A stretch of DNA of 64,000 bases from assembly GCF_900044055.2 (NCBI RefSeq), contig NZ_FCOX02000002.1, positions 62,001 to 126,000 of the forward strand. Direction: 5' to 3'. Below, piece by piece: positions 42,721 through 51,757 of this stretch. A program made the translations under genes and the position numbers. The stretch comes from Caballeronia calidae (GTDB taxonomy: Bacteria > Pseudomonadota > Gammaproteobacteria > Burkholderiales > Burkholderiaceae). The notes beneath the pieces were generated by a model, which was given only the letters and a program-made list of their open reading frames with translations, was not told where the DNA came from and made no database searches. Within the stretch, counting starts at the first letter, position 1. The number at the start of each line of letters is the position of its first letter.

Positions 42721-43421
42721 AACGCGTCTTGTCACTCGCGCTGCTTGCCGCATCGAGCACGCAGGCGCATGCGGATAGCTGGTGGGACAGCATCAGCCAG
42801 TATCGCAGCGACATCGTTTATCAGGGCTTGCACATGATGATGATGGTCGCGGTGGCGGGCGTACTCGCCATCATCGTGGCGATTCCGGCAGGCATCTATC
42901 TGAGCCGTCCTTCGCAGAAGCGCGGCGCGGCCATCGTCATGCAGTCGCTCAATGCCGGGCAGGCCGTGCCGAAACTCGCGCTGCTCGCCCTTGCGATGAG
43001 CGTGATGGGCATCGGCGCGGTGCCGGCGATATTCGGCCTGTGGGTCGCGACGCTTCTGCCGATCGCATTGAACACGTACGAAGGCTTGCGCGCGGTGCCG
43101 CCCGCGCTGATCGAAGCCGCCACCGGCATGGGCATGACGCCGTGGCAGATCCTCTGGCGCGTCGAGCTTCCCAATGCGCTCTATGTGATCTTCGCGGGCA
43201 TCCGCACGGCACTCGCGATCACGGTCGGCACGGCGCCGCTCGCGTTCCTGATCGGCGGCGGCGGGCTCGGCGAGCTGATCTTCACGGGCATCGATCTGAA
43301 CGACTTCGGCATGCTGCTCGCGGGCGCCGTTCCCACCGCGCTGCTGGCCATTTTCACCGATGCGTTCATCGGTCAGATGCAGCGCATGCTCGTTTCACGC
43401 GGCGTGAATCCGCAAGCCTGA
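42717..43421 (+). CDS. Quaternary-amine ABC transporter permease (second)
   Basis: A 234-residue permease overlapping the ATPase stop by four bases. After an N-terminal hydrophobic segment resembling a signal (LSLALLAASSTQAHA) it has about six membrane helices. The EAA loop is IEAATGMGMTPWQILWRVELPNALY (~residues 134-158), and GGGGLGELIFTGIDLND follows. It pairs with the permease at 40873 to form a heterodimeric channel, as in OpuCB/OpuCD. Charged residues are few outside the loop, as expected. Confidence 0.88.
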   Translation: MKRVLSLALLAASSTQAHADSWWDSISQYRSDIVYQGLHMMMMVAVAGVLAIIVAIPAGIYLSRPSQKRGAAIVMQSLNAGQAVPKLALLALAMSVMGIGAVPAIFGLWVATLLPIALNTYEGLRAVPPALIEAATGMGMTPWQILWRVELPNALYVIFAGIRTALAITVGTAPLAFLIGGGGLGELIFTGIDLNDFGMLLAGAVPTALLAIFTDAFIGQMQRMLVSRGVNPQA

Positions 43422-43443
43422 TTTTTCAATCATGAGAGAGACC

Positions 43444-44328
43444 ATGAAAAAGTTATTCGCGGTATCGTTCGGCATCCTTATTTCGATGCTCGCAAGTGTG
43501 TCCGCAAGCGCGGCATCGGTTGTGGTCGGCGGCAAGAACTTCACCGAACAGCAGTTGATGGCCGAGATGACGACGCGTTACCTCGAAGCCAAAGGTTTCA
43601 CCGTGACGAAGAAAGACGGCATGGGCAGCGCCGTGTTGCGTCAGGCCCAGGAGAACGGTCAGGTCGACGTGTACTGGGAATATACCGGCACGTCGCTCAT
43701 CACCTACAACAAGATCAATGACCGTCTCTCGCCCGAAGACACCTACAAGAAAGTCAAGGAACTCGATGCGGCGAAGGGCCTCGTATGGCTGAATCCGTCC
43801 AAGGCGAACAACACCTATGCGTTCGCGATGAATCAGGACGAAGCGAAGAAGCTCGGCATCGTCACGATGAGCGATCTCGCGAAGGCGATGAAAGGCGGCA
43901 AGACGCTCACGTTCGCGTGCAACTCGGAGTTCTATGCGCGGCCCGACGGTCTGCGTCCGCTGCAGAAGCAATACGGCTTCGAGTTCAGCCAGGGCGATGT
44001 CAAGCGCATGGACACGGGCCTCACGTATCAGGCCTTGAAGGATCATCAGGTCGATGTGGCGCTCGTCTTCGCCACCGATGGCCGCGTGCCTGCGTTCAAC
44101 TTCGTCTTGCTCAAGGACGACAAGGGCTATTTCCCTTCCTACGCCTTGACGCCCGTGATCCGCAAAGCGACGCTCGACGCGAACCCGACGCTCGGGCCGC
44201 TGCTCAACGCGCTGTCCGCGAAGCTCGACGCGCCCACGATGGCACGCCTCAACGCGAGCGTCGACGTGCAGAAGAAGTCGTTCTCCGATGTCGTGAATCA
44301 GTTCCTCAAAGAGTCCGGGCTGATCTGA
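43444..44328 (+). CDS. Periplasmic quaternary-amine binding protein (OpuAC/OsmF type)
   Basis: About 294 residues. A signal peptide (MKKLFAVSFGILISMLASVSASA) is followed by the family opening VVVGGKNFTEQQLMAEMTTRYLEAKG. Tyr and Trp residues in DVYWEYTGTSLITYNK are typical of the aromatic cage for trimethylammonium groups. The C-lobe has DVALVFATDGRVPAF. No lipobox is seen, so it is probably soluble in the periplasm. I start at 43444; an ATG 12 bases earlier is in frame. The ligand is probably a betaine-like compound (carnitine, butyrobetaine, choline or similar), from family knowledge. Confidence 0.88.
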   Translation: MKKLFAVSFGILISMLASVSASAASVVVGGKNFTEQQLMAEMTTRYLEAKGFTVTKKDGMGSAVLRQAQENGQVDVYWEYTGTSLITYNKINDRLSPEDTYKKVKELDAAKGLVWLNPSKANNTYAFAMNQDEAKKLGIVTMSDLAKAMKGGKTLTFACNSEFYARPDGLRPLQKQYGFEFSQGDVKRMDTGLTYQALKDHQVDVALVFATDGRVPAFNFVLLKDDKGYFPSYALTPVIRKATLDANPTLGPLLNALSAKLDAPTMARLNASVDVQKKSFSDVVNQFLKESGLI

Positions 44329-44360
44329 TTCACGCCCGCGCACAACCAAGGACCGATCTC

Positions 44361-45206
44361 ATGACCACGATCAAGGTGGCGGCCGCGCAAACCGACACGG
44401 CGTACGGCGACGTGCAGGCCAATCTCGCGCGGCATATCCAGCACATCGCAGATGCAAGGAAGCGCGGCGTGCGTCTGCTCGTCTTTCCGGAACTATCGCT
44501 GCATGGTCATAGCGGCGGCAAGGACGCCTTACGCCTCGCCATGACCCGCGACGATCCCGTGATCAGGCAACTCGCCGAAGCGAGCGCGGGCATGCATGTC
44601 GTGTTCGGCTTCATCGAGGAAGCGCCGGGCGGTCAGTTCCACAACAGCCAGGCTACCGTCGCGAACGGCAAGCTGGTTCACGTGCATCGCAAGACGATGC
44701 TGGCCACCTACGGCAAGCTGCGCGATGGCCTCTACTTCGCAGCGGGCCCGAAGCCGGAAAGCTATGCAATCGATGATGAATGGCGCATCGCGACGCCCAT
44801 CTGCAACGACCTGTGGAATCCGGCGATCCTGCACGGGCTCATGTGCGACGGCGTCACGTTGCTCGCCGCACCGATCAGCTCGGCGCGCGAGGCAGTGGGC
44901 GAAGGCTTCGATAATCCATCGGGCTGGGACATCAATCTGCGCTTCCATGCGCTCACTTACGGCGTGCCTGTCGTGATGGCGAATCGTGTCGGCACCGAGG
45001 GCATGATGACCTTCTGGGGCGGATCGCGCATTCTCGATCCCTTCGGCAAGACCATCGCGCAAGCGGAAGGCGAAGAGGAATGCCTCGTCGTCGGCGAGCT
45101 CGATTACGAAGCGATCCGCCGCGCGCGCTTCCTTCTGCCGACGGTGCGCGATGCGCGCATCTATGCGCAGCGAATCCAGGCAAACACAAAAATCGACCAT
45201 GCGTGA
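44361..45206 (+). CDS. Nitrilase-superfamily carbon-nitrogen hydrolase
   Basis: A 281-residue nitrilase-superfamily enzyme. The catalytic triad is visible: Glu in LLVFPELSLHG (~residue 44), Lys in VHRKTMLATYG (~residue 114), and Cys in ATPICNDLWNP (~residue 147). The Asn-Asp after the Cys differs from true nitrilases and is closer to amidases or carbamoylases. The members hydrolyse amides, nitriles or carbamoyl groups. Its place directly after the importer, with its stop overlapping the next start by eight bases, says it acts in the same pathway, perhaps releasing an amide-linked amine. The substrate is unknown. Confidence 0.88.
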   Translation: MTTIKVAAAQTDTAYGDVQANLARHIQHIADARKRGVRLLVFPELSLHGHSGGKDALRLAMTRDDPVIRQLAEASAGMHVVFGFIEEAPGGQFHNSQATVANGKLVHVHRKTMLATYGKLRDGLYFAAGPKPESYAIDDEWRIATPICNDLWNPAILHGLMCDGVTLLAAPISSAREAVGEGFDNPSGWDINLRFHALTYGVPVVMANRVGTEGMMTFWGGSRILDPFGKTIAQAEGEEECLVVGELDYEAIRRARFLLPTVRDARIYAQRIQANTKIDHA

Positions 45207-46371
45207 TTTTCTTTTGAACGATGCGGACCGGGCCTTCCGCGCCGAAGTCCGCGACTTCCTGCAACGCGAGCTTTTGCCGCGCGCCGCCGATATCGAAGAC
45301 CGGCAGGATTGGGATGCGGTCAAGCATGTCGTGCGCGCGCTCGGCGCGGCAGGCTATCTGAAGCTGATGTTCCCCGATCTGTATCAGGGCAAGCTGGAGC
45401 ATCCCGGTCTCACGCACGCAACCATTCTTTCCGAGGAAGCGTCGTACATCAACTACGCCTTCGAGACGACGATCGCGACGGCCTTGTCATGCGCGTATCC
45501 GCTGCACCGTCATGCGGGCGAGCGTCTGCGCGATACCTATCTCGCGCCGATTCTCGAAGGCACGGCGATCGGCGCGATCTGCGTGACCGAACCGAATGTC
45601 GGCAGCGATTCGGCGGGCATGGAGACGCGCATCGACTTCGACGAGACGCGCAACGAGTGGGTCATCAACGGGTTCAAGCGCTATATCTCCAATGCGTCCG
45701 TCGCGGATGTCTATATCGTCTATGGTCTTACCGGCGACGGCATGACCGCGGTCGCGGTGCCGAAGCATGCGCGTGGGATTAGTTTCCCTCGCAACTATAC
45801 GTTCATGGGGCGGCGCGGCTGCATCGTCGGCGAAGTCAGATTCGACGATTGCCGCGTGAGCGCGGATCACCTTCTCGGCGAAAAAGGCGGCGGCTTTCGC
45901 ATCATGCGCGGCATGTTCAACTTCGAGCGCGCGATTCTCGGCGGCTCGGGTCTCGGCGTCGCGCGCAGCGCCTTCGATATCGCGACGGCGCACGCGCAAA
46001 CACGCCAATCCTTCGGTCAGCCGCTCGGCTGCAAGCAACTCATCTGGGACAAGATCGCGCAGATGAGCTGGCGCATCGATGCATCGGAACTCATCACCTA
46101 TCGCGCGACGAAGATGTATGACGCCGGCGCCGACGGCAAAGCGCTGATGAAGGAAGCCGCGATGGCGAAGCTCGTCGCGACCGAAACCGCGAACTATTGC
46201 GCGAATGAAACCGTGCAGATTCTCGGCGGCGACGGCATCACCAAGGAATACGGCCGCGCCGAGCAGCTCTATCGCGATGCACGGGCGCTCACCATCGTCG
46301 GCGGTACGTCAGAGGTCGCCAAGTATCTGATCGCGGGCCGCGATCTTCCCGACATCCGGATCACTCTCTAG
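45199..46371 (+). CDS. Acyl-CoA dehydrogenase (CaiA-like context)
   Basis: A 390-residue flavoprotein of the acyl-CoA dehydrogenase family. It shows AICVTEPNVGSDSAGMETR (FAD/substrate motif near residue 132), RQSFGQPLGCKQLIWDKIAQM and ETVQILGGDGITKEYGRAEQLYRDA near the end. The usual catalytic Glu of the C-terminal YEGT motif is replaced: the sequence reads TIVGGTSEV. A Glu is instead present in MFNFERAILGG (~residue 241), where isovaleryl-CoA and long-chain dehydrogenases carry theirs. It oxidises or reduces an acyl-CoA made by the ligase at 46390. The start at 45199 overlaps the nitrilase gene. Confidence 0.9.
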   Translation: MRDFLLNDADRAFRAEVRDFLQRELLPRAADIEDRQDWDAVKHVVRALGAAGYLKLMFPDLYQGKLEHPGLTHATILSEEASYINYAFETTIATALSCAYPLHRHAGERLRDTYLAPILEGTAIGAICVTEPNVGSDSAGMETRIDFDETRNEWVINGFKRYISNASVADVYIVYGLTGDGMTAVAVPKHARGISFPRNYTFMGRRGCIVGEVRFDDCRVSADHLLGEKGGGFRIMRGMFNFERAILGGSGLGVARSAFDIATAHAQTRQSFGQPLGCKQLIWDKIAQMSWRIDASELITYRATKMYDAGADGKALMKEAAMAKLVATETANYCANETVQILGGDGITKEYGRAEQLYRDARALTIVGGTSEVAKYLIAGRDLPDIRITL

Positions 46372-46389
46372 AGAGCAACATCACGCATC

Positions 46390-47964
46390 ATGCTCACGAT
46401 CACGTCGCTTTTCGAAAACACGGTTGCCAGGTATCCGGACCGTCCCGCGCTGACCTGCGGCGCCGTTTCACTCACGTATGCGCAATGGAGCGCGCGCGTG
46501 CGCCGTCTCGCACAGGCGCTCTTCGATCTCGGCGTGCGCCAGATGGATCGGGTCGCGATCCTGCAGAAGACCTCCGATGCGACGCCGACCGCCTATATGG
46601 CGTGCCAGTTGCTCGGCGCGATTGCGGTGCCGATGAACTTCCGCCTCTCCGCCAACGAAGCTGCGTTCATTCTGCGCGACGCGGGCGCGCGCGCATTGAT
46701 CTACGACGACTCGATGCTGCCCGTCGTCGCGAAGATCGAGCAGACGTTGCCGGACCTGCGCACGTATGTTTGCATGAACAACGGCGTGGAGATGCCGTCG
46801 AATCACTATGCGTTCGAAGCGTTGATCGAAGGCGCCGGGCCGCTGGATGCCCCGCTGCCGCGTCTTCAGCCAGACGACATTTCCGCCCTCGTCTACACGT
46901 CCGGCACCACCGGCCGCCCGAAAGGCGCGATCCACACGCACGGCAACGATGTGTCCATCGCGACGAACTGCGTGATGGAATACAGCCTCACGAGCACCGA
47001 TGCCGCCTTGCATATCGCGCCGCTGTATCACGTCGGCGGCATGCAGGCGTACTTCGTGCCGCATCTCATGGTCGGCGCGCATAACGTGATACTGCCGCGC
47101 TACGAGCCACTTGCGACGCTGCAGGCTATCGCGCATTACGGCATCACGACGCTCTTCGCCGTGCCCACGCAGATTCAGGACATGCTGTTCCATCCGGACT
47201 TCGCGTCGATCGACACGCACAGCCTGCGCATGATCACGACCGGCGGCGCCGCGATTCCCGCGAAGACGATGCAGCGCGTGATCGACGAGTTCTGCCCGAA
47301 CATCTTCAACGGTTATGGCATGACCGAAGCCAGCCTCACGCTCCTTCTTCATCCACGCGATGCGCTCACCTATCTCGGCTCGTGCGGCAAGCCCACGCTC
47401 ATCAGCACATGCCGCGTGATCCGCAACGATTCCGAGCGTGTCGTGACGCCGAACGAAACCGTCGCGGCAGGTGAAGTCGGCCAGTTGATCGTGAAGGGAC
47501 CGCAACTCGCATCGGGCTACTGGAACAATCCGGTCGAGACCGACAAGAAGTTCAAGTCGGGCTGGCTCTATACCGGCGATCTATTCAGCATCGACGAAGC
47601 AGGTTATTTCCACTTTCAGGGCCGCGCCGACGACATGATCGTGTCGGGCGGCGAGAACATCTATCCGCGCGAAATCGAAGAAGTGCTGTATCACTGCCCC
47701 GGCGTGCAGGAAGCCGCCGTGATCGGCGTGCCCGATGACAAGTGGGGACAAGCGGTGACGGCCTTCATCGTGCGCAGCGTGTCGACGTTGACGGAAGATG
47801 ACGTAGTCGCGTTCTGCAAATCCGGCGACGATCTCGCGCCCTACAAGCGGCCCAAGAAAATCTTCTTCGTCGAGAAGCTGCCGCTGAATCCGAGCGGCAA
47901 GGTGCTGCGTCACGTACTCGCCGGACCCGTTTATCAAAGCATGCTTTCAGGAGCCTCGCAATGA
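46390..47964 (+). CDS. AMP-forming acyl-CoA ligase (CaiC-like)
   Basis: A 524-residue ANL-superfamily ligase. The P-loop YTSGTTGRPKGAIHTHG lies near residue 168. NGYGMTEAS is at ~310, and YTGDLFSIDEAGYFHFQGRADDMI leads into VSGGENIYPREIEEVL, with the hinge and C-terminal Lys in PSGKVLRH at ~503. It activates a carboxylic acid through an acyl-AMP. Length and neighbours match CaiC, which activates carnitine and gamma-butyrobetaine, though other acids are possible. The stop overlaps the next start in ATGA. It is part of a run of seven or more coupled genes. Confidence 0.9.
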   Translation: MLTITSLFENTVARYPDRPALTCGAVSLTYAQWSARVRRLAQALFDLGVRQMDRVAILQKTSDATPTAYMACQLLGAIAVPMNFRLSANEAAFILRDAGARALIYDDSMLPVVAKIEQTLPDLRTYVCMNNGVEMPSNHYAFEALIEGAGPLDAPLPRLQPDDISALVYTSGTTGRPKGAIHTHGNDVSIATNCVMEYSLTSTDAALHIAPLYHVGGMQAYFVPHLMVGAHNVILPRYEPLATLQAIAHYGITTLFAVPTQIQDMLFHPDFASIDTHSLRMITTGGAAIPAKTMQRVIDEFCPNIFNGYGMTEASLTLLLHPRDALTYLGSCGKPTLISTCRVIRNDSERVVTPNETVAAGEVGQLIVKGPQLASGYWNNPVETDKKFKSGWLYTGDLFSIDEAGYFHFQGRADDMIVSGGENIYPREIEEVLYHCPGVQEAAVIGVPDDKWGQAVTAFIVRSVSTLTEDDVVAFCKSGDDLAPYKRPKKIFFVEKLPLNPSGKVLRHVLAGPVYQSMLSGASQ

Positions 47965-48761
47965 GCGAACCCGTACTGTACGAGCAGGACGGCCATATCG
48001 TCACGATGACGCTGAATCGTCCCGAGACGCGCAACGCCATCACCGAGAAAGAAGTTGTCGATGCAATCATCGCGTGCCTGGAGCGTGCGCAAGGCGACAT
48101 GTCCGTGCGCGCGATCGTGCTGACGGGCGCGGGTCCAGCGTTCTCGTCGGGCGGCAACATCAAGCATATGCGCGATGAAGTCGGCACGTTTTCCGGCACG
48201 TCCGCGCATATTCGCGAGAACTATCGGCGTGGCATTCAGCGCATTCCGCGCGCGTTTCACGAACTCGATGTGCCGGTCATCGCCGCCGTCAACGGTCCTG
48301 CGCACGGTGCCGGATGCGATCTCGCATTGATGTGCGATATCCGCATCGCGGGGGAAAGCGCGCTGTTTGCCGAGAGCTTCGCGAAGGTCGGCATCATTCC
48401 CGGCGATGGCGGCGCATGGCTCTTGCCGCGTGCTGTCGGGCTATCGCGCGCGAACGAGATGATCTTCACCGGCCGCGCAATCGATGCGAAACGCGCCGAG
48501 GAATGGGGACTCGTGTCGCGCGTCGTTCCCGATGCCGAGCTGATGGACACCGCGCTCACGCTCGCACGTGAAATCGCGAGCAATGCGCCCGATATCCTGC
48601 GCATGTCGAAGCGCCTCGTGCGCGAAGGTCAGCGCATGGACTTGCCGAGCCTGCTGGAGATGTCGGCGGCATTTCAGGGCATCGCGCATCGCACGGCGGA
48701 TCATCGCGAGGCCATCGCCGCCACGTTCGAGCGCCGCGCGCCGGTCTATACGGGAGACTGA
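47961..48761 (+). CDS. Enoyl-CoA hydratase/isomerase (crotonase family)
   Basis: A 266-residue crotonase. The first oxyanion element is PAFSSGGNIKHM near residue 60 and the second GPAHGAGCDLAL near 113. The first catalytic Glu is in RIAGESALF. The second Glu of classical hydratases (in the PEI motif) is replaced: the sequence is AESFAKVGIIPGDGGAW, in the style of PaaG-like or single-acid members. The Asp in PGDGG may take part. It would hydrate or isomerise the enoyl-CoA made by the dehydrogenase at 45199. The ATG overlaps the ligase stop. CaiD is a functional analogue, not a proven orthologue. Confidence 0.88.
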   Translation: MSEPVLYEQDGHIVTMTLNRPETRNAITEKEVVDAIIACLERAQGDMSVRAIVLTGAGPAFSSGGNIKHMRDEVGTFSGTSAHIRENYRRGIQRIPRAFHELDVPVIAAVNGPAHGAGCDLALMCDIRIAGESALFAESFAKVGIIPGDGGAWLLPRAVGLSRANEMIFTGRAIDAKRAEEWGLVSRVVPDAELMDTALTLAREIASNAPDILRMSKRLVREGQRMDLPSLLEMSAAFQGIAHRTADHREAIAATFERRAPVYTGD

Positions 48762-48764
48762 TGG

Positions 48765-50099
48765 ATGGGCACATCCGCCATCGCGTTCATTCATGAATTG
48801 ACGTTCGATGTGCTGCCTTCGAAGATCATCGAACAGGCGAAGCTCTGCGTGCTGGATCTGCTCGGCGTTGCGCTTGCGGGAAGAGAGACGGCGTTGTCGC
48901 GCATCGCGAGCGATCATGCTGCGGAGTTCTTCGCACCGGGCGCGCTGCGCTCGCGCATTCTTTTCGATGGCCGCGCCGCCAGCCCGATCGGTGCCGGTCT
49001 CGCGGGCGCGATGATGATCGACAGTTGCGATGGCCACGACGGTCATGCGCAAACCAAGGGTCATGTCGGCGTGACCGTGCTGCCCGCGCTGCTCGCGCTC
49101 GCCGACATACGGCCCAAGATGACCGGCCGCGAATTTCTCGCTTGCATGGTGCTCGGTTATGAACTCGGCACGCGGGCGGGCATTGCGTTGCACGCGAGCG
49201 CCTGCGATTATCATACGTCGGGCGCATGGAATGCCCTGGCCGCCGCAGCGCTCGCCGCGCGCATTCTGCCGCTCGATATGCGGCAGACGCGCGAGGCGCT
49301 CGGCATCGCGGAGTATCACGGGCCGCGCAGTCAGATGATGCGCTGCATCGATCACCCGACGATGGTGAAGGACGGTTCCGGCTGGGGCTGCATGGCGGGC
49401 CTCTCCGCGGCTTTTCTCGCGCAGCGCGGCTTCACGGGCGCGCCGGCCGTGACCATCGAACAGGAAGCAACCCGCGGCATCTGGAGCGATCTCGGCGAAC
49501 GCTGGCGCATCATGGAGCAATACTTCAAACCGCAACCCGTCTGCCGATGGGCGCATCCCGCCATCGACGCGGCGCTCGCGCTCAGATCGAAGCACGGCTT
49601 CACGAGCGAGCAGATTCGCGCGGTGAACGTGCGCACGTTTCATCATGCGACGCGCCTGGCGCACGCCACGCCCGTATCGACCGAAGAGGCGCAATACAGT
49701 CTGCTGTTTCCGGTGGCGGTTGCGTTGAAGCACGGCGCGGTGCGTTTCGATGCGCTCTACGGCGACGCCCTTCGCGATGCGGAAGTCCTGCGCCTGAGTC
49801 ATCTCATCCGTACCGAGGAATGCGCGGACTACACCACGCGCTTTCCGGATCAGCGCTTCGCCGAAGTGAGCATCGATTTGTTCGACGGAAGGCATTTCGA
49901 TTCCGGCCCCACGCAGGCGCTGGGCGATCCCGCCTTGCCACTCGATGCAAACGCGATACGCGCCAAATTCCACGCCTTCGCCGACGCCGCCTGTGGCGCG
50001 AACATGGCGCGTGAACTGGCGCGCACCATCGATGCACTCGACGCCGAAGACGCGAACGTGACCCCGCTGCTCGACCTCGTGCTCGAGGCTCACGCCTGA
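48765..50099 (+). CDS. MmgE/PrpD-family protein
   Basis: A 444-residue MmgE/PrpD protein. It opens AFIHELTFDVLPSKIIEQAKLCVLDLLGVALAG and contains MIDSCDGHDGHAQTKGHVGVTVLPALLALAD and AEYHGPRSQMMRCIDHPTMVKDGSGWGCMAGLSAAFLAQ. The family includes 2-methylcitrate dehydratase, cis-aconitate decarboxylase and iminodisuccinate epimerase, all acting on small carboxylic acids. Its role after the enoyl-CoA hydratase is unclear; it may dehydrate or racemise a downstream acid. Four bases separate it from the hydratase and three from the regulator, so it belongs to the operon. Confidence 0.88.
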   Translation: MGTSAIAFIHELTFDVLPSKIIEQAKLCVLDLLGVALAGRETALSRIASDHAAEFFAPGALRSRILFDGRAASPIGAGLAGAMMIDSCDGHDGHAQTKGHVGVTVLPALLALADIRPKMTGREFLACMVLGYELGTRAGIALHASACDYHTSGAWNALAAAALAARILPLDMRQTREALGIAEYHGPRSQMMRCIDHPTMVKDGSGWGCMAGLSAAFLAQRGFTGAPAVTIEQEATRGIWSDLGERWRIMEQYFKPQPVCRWAHPAIDAALALRSKHGFTSEQIRAVNVRTFHHATRLAHATPVSTEEAQYSLLFPVAVALKHGAVRFDALYGDALRDAEVLRLSHLIRTEECADYTTRFPDQRFAEVSIDLFDGRHFDSGPTQALGDPALPLDANAIRAKFHAFADAACGANMARELARTIDALDAEDANVTPLLDLVLEAHA

Positions 50100-50102
50100 T
50101 CC

Positions 50103-51134
50103 ATGAACGCGAACGACATTCCGCCAGCCACGCGCCCGATCAAAACCGGGCGCACCTCCGCTTCCGTCGGCGACGAACAAACCAAGCCCCAGCGCATGGG
50201 CTTCTTCCTCGTCCCGCATTTCTCGATGATGGCGCTCAGCTCCGTCACCGAGCCCTTGCGGGCGGCCAACCGCGTGAGCGGCAAGGAACTCTATAGCTGG
50301 CATCTGATCAGCGCCGATGGCGAGCCGGTCTCGTCCAGCTCGGGTTTCGCGCTGCTGCCCGACTTCGCAATCACGTCGTCGCCGGAACTGAGTCATGTGT
50401 TCGTCGTCGCGAGCATCGGCGTGTCGAACTATCGCAACGCGCAGGTCTTCGAATTCCTGCGGCGCTATGCGGCACAGGGATCGACGCTCGGCGGCATCAG
50501 CCTCGGCACGATGATCCTCGCGCGCGCCGGCCTGCTCGACAAACGCCGCTGCACGATTCACTGGGAAGCGCTGAAGGAACTCGCCGACGAGTTTCCATCG
50601 CTCGACGTAAGCCGCGATCTCTATTGCATCGAAGGCGATCGCATGACATGCAGCGGCGGCACTGCCGCCATCGACATGATGCTGGATCTGATCGCGCGTC
50701 AGCATGGGCATCAGCTCGCAGCCGAAGTCGCCGATCAGTTCATCCATACGCGCATGCGAACCGCGCAGGAAAGCCAGAAGATGGCGATTCAATGGCGCTA
50801 CGGCGTGGAGGACAGACGCATCGTGCATGCGGTCACGCTGATGGAACAGAACATCGAGCGCCCCATTCCGATGAAAACCGTCGCCTCGCTCGCAGGCATC
50901 TCGCCGCGCACCTTCGAGCGTATGTGGATCAGGCATTTCAACGTGCGGCCATCGCAGTTCTATCTCGAACTGCGGCTAAAGGCCGCGCAAAAGCTGATTC
51001 GCGAGTCGTCGCTTTCGCTGCTCGATGTCGCGATGCAATGCGGTTTCGCGAGCGCATCGCATCTCGGCCGCTGCTACAAGCAGTTCTTCGCGAAGACGCC
51101 CGGACAGGAGCGCGCCGCGAGCGACGCGCGCTGA
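50103..51134 (+). CDS. GlxA-family regulator (DJ-1/PfpI domain plus AraC HTH)
   Basis: A 343-residue AraC regulator with an N-terminal class I amidotransferase-like (DJ-1/PfpI) domain (~30-195, from MGFFLVPHFSMMALSSVTEPLRAAN to SGGTAAIDMMLDLIA). The C-terminal double HTH spans ~235-335 (PIPMKTVASLAGISPRTFERMW, then LLDVAMQCGFASASHLGRCYKQFF). The expected nucleophile position reads GGISLGTMI without Cys, so it is a sensor and not an enzyme. GbdR, CdhR and related GlxA proteins regulate glycine betaine and carnitine catabolism. It ends the importer/acyl-CoA operon and probably activates it. Confidence 0.9.
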   Translation: MNANDIPPATRPIKTGRTSASVGDEQTKPQRMGFFLVPHFSMMALSSVTEPLRAANRVSGKELYSWHLISADGEPVSSSSGFALLPDFAITSSPELSHVFVVASIGVSNYRNAQVFEFLRRYAAQGSTLGGISLGTMILARAGLLDKRRCTIHWEALKELADEFPSLDVSRDLYCIEGDRMTCSGGTAAIDMMLDLIARQHGHQLAAEVADQFIHTRMRTAQESQKMAIQWRYGVEDRRIVHAVTLMEQNIERPIPMKTVASLAGISPRTFERMWIRHFNVRPSQFYLELRLKAAQKLIRESSLSLLDVAMQCGFASASHLGRCYKQFFAKTPGQERAASDAR

Positions 51135-51139
51135 GTCGT

Positions 51140-51757
51140 CTATCCCGCGTCGCCCGCGCTGATCACCGATTGCATGCTCGTGAGGAGCTTCACGAGATAG
51201 CGCAGCAGGCCGACCGTATCGCCGAATTCCATGAAGCCGGGCTTGACGCCATCGCTGAAGAGCAGCGTGCCGTCAAGCGTGTGATCGACGATCAGGCCTG
51301 CGTAAGCGGCGTGCGGCATGTATTCGTCGGCGGCGATGTGAAACACGTTGCCATTCACGGCCGCATCGCGCACGCGCATGAGGAACTGGACTTCCGGCGC
51401 ACGCGAGGCCGAGAAACGATGAATGTCGAAGTATTCCGCGACCGCGAGAATCGCATTCGTGCTCGGGACGATCAACGCGAACGCGATGCGTTGTTCGGCC
51501 GTATCGAACGAAGGCCAGGATAAGTCGCCTTCGGGTGGCGGTGCTTTCATCGGCGTGCCGGCTTCGCTATGCATGTGCGCTTCCGGATGCGAACGCTTGC
51601 GCGCCAATAGCGGCTGCGCCTTTGCAAAATCGGGCGGCGGCGCACCGCGATCGATCCAGTCGGACAGCAGGCTCGCGTAGGCGACGAGCGCCGTCAGTTG
51701 CGCTTCGATGAAGGCGACGCCGATCCTGCAGGCGTCCGGGTGGCGGCTTTCGGGCAT
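51140..51757 (-). CDS. Hypothetical protein
   Basis: About 205 residues, not recognised. The start at 51757 is supported by AGGAGA. No signal peptide or membrane helices are evident. The N-terminal half is hydrophilic with a Pro-rich linker (APPPDFAKAQPLLARKRSHPEAHMH), and the C-terminal half looks globular with mixed helix and strand (IAFALIVPSTNAILAVAEYFDIH, then YAGLIVDHTLDGTLLFSDG). It converges on the GlxA regulator with five bases between stops. A divergent gap of ~335 bp separates it from the DUF4863-like gene. Confidence 0.68.
   Translation of the reverse strand: MPESRHPDACRIGVAFIEAQLTALVAYASLLSDWIDRGAPPPDFAKAQPLLARKRSHPEAHMHSEAGTPMKAPPPEGDLSWPSFDTAEQRIAFALIVPSTNAILAVAEYFDIHRFSASRAPEVQFLMRVRDAAVNGNVFHIAADEYMPHAAYAGLIVDHTLDGTLLFSDGVKPGFMEFGDTVGLLRYLVKLLTSMQSVISAGDAG

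Noticed and set aside
44361..48761. A DMSP demethylation (DmdBCD) pathway
   Set aside because: Ligase, dehydrogenase and hydratase would fit DmdB-D by class, but there is no DmdA and the importer plus GlxA-type regulator suit amine-based betaines at least as well. It is kept only as an alternative.
48441..50936. An 831-codon minus-strand open frame opposite the MmgE/PrpD and regulator genes
   Set aside because: It covers two genes with clear family signatures and has no recognisable domain of its own.
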